Assembly: GCA_958418185.1 (NCBI GenBank)
Contig: CATZEP010000069.1
Coordinates: 1-6,869 of the forward strand
Length of the DNA: 6,869 nt
Origin: an uncultured Collinsella sp.
Lineage (GTDB): Bacteria; Actinomycetota; Coriobacteriia; Coriobacteriales; Coriobacteriaceae
Direction of reading: 5' to 3'
This document shows positions 1-4,497 of the stretch, one piece after another; the stretch's first letter is position 1; each line of letters opens with the position of its first letter. The notes beneath the pieces were generated by a model. That model worked only from the letters and a program-made list of their open reading frames with translations, did not search any database and was not told where the DNA came from. The translations under genes and the position numbers were made by a program.

Positions 1-1
1 C

Positions 2-598
2 GCCCGCAAGCCCATCCAGGGCACCGTGCTCGGTATCGACATCGAGACCACCGGCCGTGCACCCGAGCGCGGCTATATCATCAACGTGGGCTGGGAGATC
101 ATGGATCTCACCAGCGACGCCGTGCCGCATGACGCCGAGGCACACTACTGCGGCCTGCCCGACATCTACCGCGGCGAGGATGTGCCGCTATCGAACATCC
201 ATCACATCACCTGGGACGACATCGACGGCAAAAAGCCGTTCCGCGAGAACAAGGAGCTGCAGAAGCAGCTGCTCAAGCTCATGAAGAAGTACCCCTATAT
301 GGCGCACAATGCCGCCTTCGAGGACAGCTGGTTCAAAATTCATCTGGACGGTTACGCCGAGGCACGCCGCGCAGGCAAGATCATCGTCATCGACTCGCGC
401 CAGATCTGCCGCAGCCTGGACGCCGATGTGCGCTCGCTCCCCCGCGAGTCCGCGCCCGCCGCGCTCGAGAACTGGGCGCGCCGCCGTGGCACCCTCGCCG
501 CCGACGCCAACGAGCAGCACCTGGGCCTCGACGACACCGACCTCATGCTCCGTACCGTCCAGGCCGAGTTCAACCTCAAGAACCTATTTGCCAAGTAG
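2..598 (+). CDS. DEDDh-family 3'-5' exonuclease (5'-truncated by window edge)
   Basis: A 3'-5' exonuclease of the RNase T/DNA polymerase III epsilon superfamily, expected to remove nucleotides from 3' ends using two metal ions. Numbering from the GTG at 26, motif Exo I is DIETTG (D5, E7). Exo II is HNAAFED (H94-D100). Exo III is HLGLDD (H165, D170), the His-x4-Asp pattern of DEDDh enzymes. The reading frame is open upstream of the GTG to the window edge, coding ARKPIQGT, and no ribosome-binding site precedes the GTG. The true start therefore probably lies outside the window and the GTG is internal. The gene ends with TAG at 596-598. There is no polymerase or other domain after the nuclease core. 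An oddity is that the Exo II position normally held by Asp is E99, with Asp one residue later. The substrate (DNA repair, proofreading or RNA trimming) cannot be decided from sequence. The family call is firm; the specific function is not. Confidence 0.85.
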   Translation, partial: ARKPIQGTVLGIDIETTGRAPERGYIINVGWEIMDLTSDAVPHDAEAHYCGLPDIYRGEDVPLSNIHHITWDDIDGKKPFRENKELQKQLLKLMKKYPYMAHNAAFEDSWFKIHLDGYAEARRAGKIIVIDSRQICRSLDADVRSLPRESAPAALENWARRRGTLAADANEQHLGLDDTDLMLRTVQAEFNLKNLFAK

Positions 599-839
599 AT
601 TGCCAAGCAGAGGCGCCATTCGCGAGCGATACTCGTCGGGCCATAACGCCCCGCGCAAAAGCGACACGCCGAGGCGTCCCTCTCAAGCAACGCAATGCGG
701 GCCGATAACCAAGTGGATATCGGCCCGTTTTTGCACGTCGCTAAGGTACCCACGTTGGCATCAGCGGCCTTATTCGCGCCCACCGATGCCCTTAGCCGCC
801 TTTGGGAGCATTCGATAGCAATATATTTCACGAATTATA
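599..839. other. Intergenic region before the metal-efflux promoter
   Basis: No credible gene was found here. Positions 599-697 are an untranslated tail with only a very short possible hairpin (ACGC/GCGT around 666-677). The terminator occupies 698-732. Positions 733-839 show no convincing ORF or structure. The base composition becomes AT-rich from about 810, leading into the arsR promoter. Open frames crossing this stretch are run-on frames from the out-of-frame strands of the exonuclease gene and have no ribosome-binding site. Confidence 0.6.
698..732 (+). terminator. Intrinsic terminator downstream of the exonuclease gene
   Basis: A perfect 10-bp stem (CGGGCCGATA at 698-707 with TATCGGCCCG at 718-727) encloses a 10-nt loop and is followed directly by TTTTT (728-732). 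The loop can form two further pairs (CC/GG) around AAGT. This is a textbook Rho-independent terminator on the + strand, about 100 nt after the exonuclease stop. It separates that gene from the metal-efflux cluster. Confidence 0.88.
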
Positions 840-867
840 TTGACATATGAACATGCGCTCATATACT
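840..867 (+). promoter_or_regulatory. Sigma-70-type promoter of the metal-efflux cluster
   Basis: A perfect -35 hexamer TTGACA (840-845) is followed after 16 nt by TATACT (862-867), one mismatch from the -10 consensus. The surroundings are AT-rich. Transcription would start around 873-876, leaving a leader of about 40 nt before the arsR ATG at 914. The operator arm at 844-865 fills the -35/-10 spacer and touches both hexamers, and the second arm (879-900) covers the early transcribed region. A bound repressor would therefore block polymerase. The hexamers are seen directly; the start site is inferred. Confidence 0.82.
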
Positions 868-900
868 CGAAAGTAAGTTATATGAGCGCATGTTCATATG
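844..900. promoter_or_regulatory. Double ArsR/SmtB-type operator forming a perfect inverted repeat
   Basis: Positions 844-865 and 879-900 are perfect reverse complements over 22 bp, separated by 13 nt. Each arm is itself an imperfect palindrome containing one 18-bp box, TATGAGCGCATGTTCATA (881-898, and inverted at 846-863). The box ends TATGA/TCATA are symmetric, and the half TGTTCATA resembles known SmtB/ZiaR-type half sites. Box starts are 35 bp apart. A third related box lies at 1622-1639. Position over the promoter, directly upstream of an ArsR-family gene, makes autoregulation the natural reading. In RNA the arms could also fold into a 22-bp hairpin, but the first arm lies upstream of the predicted transcription start, so a DNA operator is more likely. 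Confidence 0.85.
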
Positions 901-913
901 AAAGGATATTGCA

Positions 914-1282
914 ATGAGCGAACAAGCTGATGAAATGAAGTCCGGCATCGACACCAGCATCGTGCCCGACGTCCCCACCACTTGCTCGCCCGAGGACCTT
1001 CCCGACGAGGAGCTGCTGTACGACCTTGCCGACCTGTTCAAGGTCTTTAGCGACACCACGCGTATCAAGATCCTCTATGCCCTCATGGGTCGCGAGCTCT
1101 GCGTGGCCGACATCGCCGAAGCGACCGCGACCTCGCAGTCTGCGGTGTCGCACCAGCTGCGCACGCTCAAGCAGTCGCACCTGGTTAAATTCCGACGCGA
1201 CGGGCGCAACATCCTCTACTCGCTTGCCGACGACCATGTCTACACCATGCTCAACCAAGGCATGAGCCACATCTGCGAATAG
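914..1282 (+). CDS. ArsR/SmtB-family metal-sensing transcriptional repressor
   Basis: A winged-helix dimeric repressor (122 aa) expected to bind operator DNA when metal-free and to release it on binding Zn(II), Cd(II) or Pb(II). The helix-turn-helix lies around residues 62-90 (ELCVADIAEA, then the recognition helix SQSAVSHQLRTLK), with the wing at about 92-104. The residues of the SmtB/CzrA alpha-5 inter-subunit zinc site are all present with identical spacing: D106, H108, H119, E122. C63 in ELCV matches the alpha-3 cysteine of SmtB/CadC, and C24 lies in the N-terminal arm, so a partial alpha-3N site is possible. Start ATG 914 follows AAAGGA (901-906) at 7 nt, right after the operator. It is the first gene of the efflux cluster, 63 nt before the HMA gene. 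The family is certain; Zn/Cd/Pb as inducer is inferred from residues and from the adjacent ATPase. Arsenic sensing is unlikely. Confidence 0.93.
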   Translation: MSEQADEMKSGIDTSIVPDVPTTCSPEDLPDEELLYDLADLFKVFSDTTRIKILYALMGRELCVADIAEATATSQSAVSHQLRTLKQSHLVKFRRDGRNILYSLADDHVYTMLNQGMSHICE

Positions 1283-1345
1283 CGACCAACCACGGTACCA
1301 GCGCGGCCTGCACCCAAGCCGCAAAAACGGGGAAAGGAACCCACC

Positions 1346-1564
1346 ATGAAAAAGCAGTTCAAGCTCGACGAGATCGACTGCGCCAACTGCGCGCGTAAGC
1401 TTCAGGACGAGCTGGCCAAGCTCGATGGCGTCAAGTCCGTTTCGGTCAACTTTATGACCCAGAAGTTAACGCTCGAGGCCGATGACGCCGAGTTCGACGA
1501 GGTCCTCGACCGCGTCGTGGAGTTTACCGCCGACGCCGAGCCGGACTGCGAGATCATTCTCTAG
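1346..1564 (+). CDS. Free-standing heavy-metal-associated (HMA) domain protein, putative metal chaperone
   Basis: A 72-aa protein consisting of one HMA ferredoxin-like domain. The metal-binding loop is EIDCANCARK, with C12 and C15 as the CxxC ligands and D11 just before. DCxxC is typical of HMA domains of ZntA-type Zn/Cd/Pb pumps, while copper chaperones such as CopZ usually have MTCxxC. The rest follows the HMA pattern, with a helix after the loop, the strand GVKSVSVNFMTQKLTLEAD and a second helix. The ribosome-binding site GGAAAGGA (1331-1338) lies 7 nt before the ATG. It sits between the repressor and the ATPase genes, and that ATPase lacks its own HMA domain. The likely role is to deliver metal to the ATPase or to act in trans as its detached regulatory domain. 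The domain call is firm; chaperone function and metal preference are inferred. Confidence 0.9.
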   Translation: MKKQFKLDEIDCANCARKLQDELAKLDGVKSVSVNFMTQKLTLEADDAEFDEVLDRVVEFTADAEPDCEIIL

Positions 1565-1582
1565 CCCAGATTACGCCAACCT

Positions 1583-1610
1583 GCAAGGTCGCGCTTGCCG
1601 CGGCCTTTGC
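1583..1610 (+). other. RNA hairpin in the HMA-ATPase intergenic region
   Basis: AAGGTCGCG (1585-1593) pairs with CGCGGCCTT (1599-1607) over 9 bp including one G-U, with the 5-nt loop CTTGC. Two further pairs (1583-1584 with 1609-1610) form if T1608 is bulged. It begins 18 nt after the HMA stop and ends just before the third operator box. No T-run follows immediately, so it is not a standard terminator. It could dampen read-through into the ATPase gene or protect the 3' end of the upstream message. The pairing is seen; the role is speculative. Confidence 0.4.
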
Positions 1611-1619
1611 TCGCGAAAT

Positions 1620-1641
1620 TATATGAGCGAGTGTTCATACA
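1620..1641 (+). promoter_or_regulatory. Third ArsR-type operator box, upstream of the ATPase gene
   Basis: The 18-bp core TATGAGCGAGTGTTCATA (1622-1639) matches the arsR operator box at 881-898 except at the two central bases (AG instead of CA), and the flanking TA on the left is also shared. It ends 23 nt before the ATPase ATG. This implies that the same repressor binds here, so the ATPase probably has its own regulated promoter or the repressor acts as a roadblock. Promoter hexamers are unclear. TTGCCG (1595-1600) with TTATAT (1619-1624) or TATATG (1620-1625) is a weak possibility. The sequence match is strong; the mechanism is inferred. Confidence 0.75.
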
Positions 1642-1662
1642 TTCAAATGGGAGGATTGAATC

Positions 1663-3615
1663 ATGGCAACCGCCGATCCCAAGAAGAAAAAGAAGAAGCG
1701 TAAGAAGAAAGAGTCCCTTGAGCATAAGCGCAACCGTATCCTGGTAGCGCTAGGCATTTTTGCCGTTGTTTATGCCCTCGACGAGCTCGGAGCTCTCACT
1801 ATCGCATTTGGGGAGCCCGGCAACGTCTACGCCAGTTTCGTGCTGTTCCTCGTGCCGTTTTTAATTGCCGGCTACGACGTGCTCCAAAAGGCATACAACA
1901 ACATCCGCCGCGGCAAGGCCTTCGACGAAAGCTTCCTCATGGCCGTCGCGACCATCGGCGCGTTTGCCATGGTGCTCTTCCCCGATACCGATCCGCACAT
2001 GGCCGAAGGCGCCGCTGTCATGCTGTTCTACCAGGTCGGCGAGCTGTTCCAGGCATACGCCGTGGGCAAGAGCCGCAAGTCGATCAGCGCCATGATGGAC
2101 ATCGCACCCGATTATGCCAACGTCGAGCAACTCGACGGCACACTCGAGCAGGTCTTTCCCGATGACATCGCCGTCGGCACCGTCATCGTCGTCAAGCCCG
2201 GCGAGCGCGTGCCCATCGACGGCGTCATCGTCGAAGGCGAGACGCAGCTCGATACCGCCGCCCTTACCGGCGAGTCGGTCCCCCGCCCGGCCAAAACCGG
2301 AGACGATATCATCAGCGGCTGCATCAACATGACGGGTCTCATCCACGTGCGCACCACCAAGCCATTTGGCGAGTCCACCGTCGCGCGCGTCCTGGAGCTC
2401 GTAGAAAACGCCAGCGAAAAGAAGGCGCGTACCGAGAACTTCATCACGCGCTTCGCCCGCGTCTACACGCCCGCCGTCACCGGCGCGGCCGCGGTACTCG
2501 CGCTCGGCGGCGGCTTGGTCACCGGCGCCTGGTCCGACTGGATCCTGCGCGGCCTGACCTTCCTGGTCGTCAGCTGCCCGTGCGCGCTCGTGATCAGCGT
2601 CCCGCTCAGCTTCTTTGGTGGCATCGGCGGCGCGTCCAAGCTGGGAGTTCTCATCAAGGGCTCCAACTACCTCGAGACGCTCGCCGATGTGGATACCGTC
2701 GTCTTTGACAAGACCGGCACGCTCACCAACGGCACGTTTTCGGTCGTGGCGGTACACCCCGAGACCGGCTATACCGAGCAGTCACTGCTTGAGGTCGCGG
2801 CCCTTGCCGAGTCGTTTTCCGATCACCCCATCGCGCAGTCGGTACGCACCGCCTTCCAGGGCGAGCTCGATCCCAAACGCGTAAGCGACTCCACCAATGA
2901 CGCGGGCCATGGCGTGACGGCGAATATCGACGGCAAGCGCGTCATCGTCGGCAATGCCAAGATGCTTGCTGCGGCCGGTATCGACGCCCCCAATTGCGAG
3001 GTCGTCGGTACGATCCTCCATGTACTGGTCGATGACACGTACGCCGGCCATATCGTAATTGCCGACACCATAAAGGCCGATGCCAAGCAGGCGATTCGCG
3101 ACTTGCACACTGCCGGCGTCAAACGCACCGTCATGCTCACGGGCGACCGTGAGGAGGTTGCAGCGTCTGTGGCCAAGCAGCTGGGGCTCGACGAGTTCCA
3201 CGCGCAGCTCATGCCAGGCGATAAGGTCGAGCGCGTCGAGGCATTGCTGGCAGTCGAATCGAGCAAGGGCAAGCTCGCCTTTGTCGGTGACGGAATCAAC
3301 GACGCACCCGTGCTCACGCGCGCCGACGTCGGAATCGCCATGGGCGCCATGGGCTCGGACGCCGCAATTGAAGCTGCCGACGTGGTGCTGATGGACGACA
3401 AGCCGTCCAACATCTCCCGCGCGATCCGCGTGGCGCGCAAGACCATGACGATTGTTTGGCAGAACATCATCTTTGCGCTGGGCATTAAGCTGCTGATCCT
3501 GGTGCTCGCGGCGCTCGGCATCGCCAACATGTGGCTTGCCGTCTTTGGCGACGTGGGCGTGGCGATCATCGCCATCCTGAACGCCATGCGCGCGATGGGT
3601 GTCAAGAACCTGTAG
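1663..3615 (+). CDS. zntA: P1B-type heavy-metal (Zn/Cd/Pb) exporting ATPase
   Basis: An inner-membrane ATPase (650 aa) that uses ATP to export divalent soft metals. Motifs in order: TGES of the actuator domain (202-205), SCPCAL membrane metal site (C305, C307), DKTGTLT with the phosphorylated D349, SDHP (H388-P389), LTGDR (492-496), GDGINDAP (542-549). K609 in membrane helix 7 and D630 (GDVGV) in helix 8 are 21 residues apart, as are K693 and D714 of E. coli ZntA. The CPC-to-phosphorylated-Asp spacing of 44 also equals ZntA. These residues mark the Zn/Cd/Pb (P1B-2) subgroup rather than copper pumps. Eight membrane segments are expected, roughly 25-45, 56-75, 90-107, 113-131, 268-288, 296-320, 595-620 and 622-643. 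There is no N-terminal HMA domain; residues 7-16 are ten consecutive Lys/Arg. The start is supported by GGGAGG (1649-1654), 8 nt before ATG. The symbol denotes subgroup; cadA would be an equally fair name. Confidence 0.94.
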   Translation: MATADPKKKKKKRKKKESLEHKRNRILVALGIFAVVYALDELGALTIAFGEPGNVYASFVLFLVPFLIAGYDVLQKAYNNIRRGKAFDESFLMAVATIGAFAMVLFPDTDPHMAEGAAVMLFYQVGELFQAYAVGKSRKSISAMMDIAPDYANVEQLDGTLEQVFPDDIAVGTVIVVKPGERVPIDGVIVEGETQLDTAALTGESVPRPAKTGDDIISGCINMTGLIHVRTTKPFGESTVARVLELVENASEKKARTENFITRFARVYTPAVTGAAAVLALGGGLVTGAWSDWILRGLTFLVVSCPCALVISVPLSFFGGIGGASKLGVLIKGSNYLETLADVDTVVFDKTGTLTNGTFSVVAVHPETGYTEQSLLEVAALAESFSDHPIAQSVRTAFQGELDPKRVSDSTNDAGHGVTANIDGKRVIVGNAKMLAAAGIDAPNCEVVGTILHVLVDDTYAGHIVIADTIKADAKQAIRDLHTAGVKRTVMLTGDREEVAASVAKQLGLDEFHAQLMPGDKVERVEALLAVESSKGKLAFVGDGINDAPVLTRADVGIAMGAMGSDAAIEAADVVLMDDKPSNISRAIRVARKTMTIVWQNIIFALGIKLLILVLAALGIANMWLAVFGDVGVAIIAILNAMRAMGVKNL

Positions 3616-3631
3616 CACTCGTGGTCCCTCC

Positions 3632-3758
3632 GGCCGGGGCCGGGTTTGGTTTTGAAAACGTCCTCGCGCATGAGGCCCGTCTTTCCTGCTCCTACGGAGC
3701 AACGGAAAGACGGGCCTCGCGCTGCGGAGCGTTTTCAAAACCAAACCCGGCCCCGGCC
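3632..3758. repeat. Long palindrome able to fold into a ~127-nt hairpin
   Basis: Nested perfect arms are visible. The outer arm 3632-3660 pairs with 3730-3758 over 29 bp. TCC (3661-3663) pairs with GGA (3726-3728), and GCGC (3666-3669) with GCGC (3719-3722). The middle arm 3672-3686 pairs with 3704-3718 over 15 bp, and TGCTCC (3687-3692) pairs with GGAGCA (3696-3701) around the loop TAC. About 57 base pairs form, broken only by small bulges. Each outer arm also contains the self-palindromic core GTTTTnAAAAC. It lies 17 nt after the ATPase stop, between converging genes. No T-run follows the outer stem. The inner stem is followed on both strands, after about 11-13 nt, by TTTT, so weak bidirectional termination is possible. 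No ORF inside is credible. Its perfection suggests either a dispersed palindromic (MITE/REP-like) element or a selected structure; one window cannot tell. Confidence 0.8.
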
Positions 3759-3894
3759 TGCGGTGACGTTGCTGGTGGTTCTTGGGCATCGCTTGCTGGC
3801 GGGGTTCCTTGTCTGAGTTGGACTTAGTTGGTGGGGCTACTGGTCCCGGTCGCTGGTTCGCGCTTTGCGCGAACTCCGCGCTACTGGGGATCAA
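3759..3894. other. Gene-free G/T-rich tail between converging genes, with a small hairpin
   Basis: This completes the 279-nt gap between the ATPase stop and the end of the DtxR-type gene. The + strand is rich in G and T from 3760 to about 3855. GTTCGCGC (3856-3863) pairs with GCGCGAAC (3867-3874) over 8 bp around TTT. The second half can instead pair as GCGCG (3867-3871) with CGCGC (3877-3881), so two alternative stems compete. Neither is followed by a T-run on either strand. I see no gene here. Confidence 0.5.
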
Positions 3895-4284
3895 TTAGGC
3901 TTCCGTTGCTGGGCCCGCCACATCTTCCCGCCCCAACATCGATCTTAGCTTCTCAAAGCTCTCCTCGCTCAGGCAATGCTCCATGTGGCAGCCCTCTTGC
4001 GAGGCAACCTCGGGCGCTACACCTGCGTCCTCTAGCAGCCCCACAAAAAAGCAATGGCGCTCCCACATTTGACGGGCAACCTCAATACCGCGTTCCGTCA
4101 GATGCACATCGCGTTTGCCCATCTCTACGTAGCCGTTGTTCTCCAACGCGGCCATGGCTTTGGAGACGCTTGCCTTGGTTACGCCCAGGTATTCGGCAAC
4201 GTCAATCGATCGAACGATGCCTTGGCGCTCCGAGAGCACATAAATAGATTCGAGATAGTCTTCTCCGGATTCACGCAGGGCCAT
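3895..4284 (-). CDS. DtxR/MntR-family metal-dependent transcriptional repressor
   Basis: A 129-aa iron- or manganese-responsive repressor that binds DNA when loaded with metal. The winged helix-turn-helix occupies about residues 7-65 (SIDVAEYLGVTKASVSKAMAAL, split by the turn near 34-36). The metal-binding and dimerisation helices follow at about 66-118. The C-terminal SH3-like domain of DtxR/IdeR is absent, so the size is MntR-like. Ligand positions by pattern with B. subtilis MntR: D9 and E12 (EDYLES) correspond to MntR D8 and E11, and H77, E102 and H103 fit MntR H77, E102 and H103. C99 stands where MntR has E99 and where DtxR has C102. The site is therefore mixed and Fe versus Mn cannot be assigned. 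Start ATG (4282-4284) has GAAAGG (complement of 4291-4296) 6 nt upstream; stop TAA. It is convergent with the efflux cluster. Targets are unknown, but Mn or Fe uptake genes are typical. Confidence 0.9.
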   Translation of the reverse strand: MALRESGEDYLESIYVLSERQGIVRSIDVAEYLGVTKASVSKAMAALENNGYVEMGKRDVHLTERGIEVARQMWERHCFFVGLLEDAGVAPEVASQEGCHMEHCLSEESFEKLRSMLGREDVAGPATEA

Positions 4285-4323
4285 GGACCGCCTTTCGCGA
4301 TGGCTTCTAGTTAGCCTTTGGAT

Positions 4324-4389
4324 ACTTTTGCTTGATTTACTTTACCGCAAAAGTTGCCCATGTCTTACTGCGTTGTTAAAAAAGTTAAC
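4324..4389 (-). promoter_or_regulatory. Candidate operator palindromes upstream of the DtxR-type gene
   Basis: Two inverted repeats lie in the AT-rich upstream region. ACTTTTGC (4324-4331) is mirrored by GCAAAAGT (4347-4354), 8 bp perfect with a 15-nt spacer. GTTAA (4375-4379) is mirrored by TTAAC (4385-4389) with a 5-nt spacer. DtxR/MntR proteins bind interrupted palindromes of similar AT-rich type and often autoregulate, so either could be an operator. I found no convincing -35/-10 pair on the minus strand, so the promoter is unplaced. Confidence 0.35.
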
Positions 4390-4441
4390 CGTGTTTCACA
4401 AAATGCGCGAGGTAAGCAAGGCAACCCGGCACGAAACGCGC

Positions 4442-4489
4442 AAGGAATGTCCCCAGCTGCCGGCAGAAAAGGAACGTCCCCCAGTGCCG
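4442..4489. repeat. Two-copy imperfect tandem repeat, 27-nt period
   Basis: AAGGAATGTCCCCAGCTGCCG (4442-4462) is followed by AAGGAACGTCCCCCAGTGCCG (4469-4489). The copies share AAGGAA, GTCCCC, AG and TGCCG, differing by one substitution and a shifted C. The palindrome CTGCCGGCAG (4457-4466) overlaps the end of the first copy. It lies just after the HAD phosphatase gene (minus strand) and far upstream of the DtxR-type gene. It may be a fragment of a dispersed repeat family or a protein-binding site; function unknown. Confidence 0.45.
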
Positions 4490-4497
4490 AGCCGCAG

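Noticed and set aside
26..28. GTG as the true start of the exonuclease
   Set aside because: The frame stays open to the window edge, the preceding sequence has no ribosome-binding site, and the Exo I strand would begin immediately at the N-terminus.
844..900. The 22-bp inverted repeat as a terminator or riboswitch
   Set aside because: It overlaps the promoter hexamers, so the left arm is not transcribed from that promoter; there is no T-run, and box similarity to 1622-1639 points to a DNA operator.
1861..2757. A 298-codon minus-strand open frame opposite the ATPase gene
   Set aside because: It is a shadow of the P1B ATPase coding strand, rich in Ala, Asp and Gly, with no domain.
914..3615. 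A copper (CopY/CopZ/CopA) or arsenic system
   Set aside because: The repressor is ArsR/SmtB type with an alpha-5 zinc site, the HMA loop is DCxxC rather than MTCxxC, the ATPase has the Lys/Asp pair of Zn/Cd/Pb pumps, and there is no arsenite permease or arsenate reductase.
3531..3827. A 98-codon plus-strand frame running through the palindrome
   Set aside because: It begins inside the ATPase gene in another frame, and its coding would be dictated by the inverted repeat; no initiation signal.
2782..3894. A long minus-strand open frame (370 codons) opposite the ATPase gene and the long palindrome
   Set aside because: It lies antisense to a gene with complete ATPase motifs, has a low-complexity His/Arg/Asp-rich composition typical of GC-rich shadow frames, and shows no recognisable domain.
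4442..4489. A CRISPR array
   Set aside because: There are only two imperfect copies with a 6-nt gap, no spacers and no cas genes.
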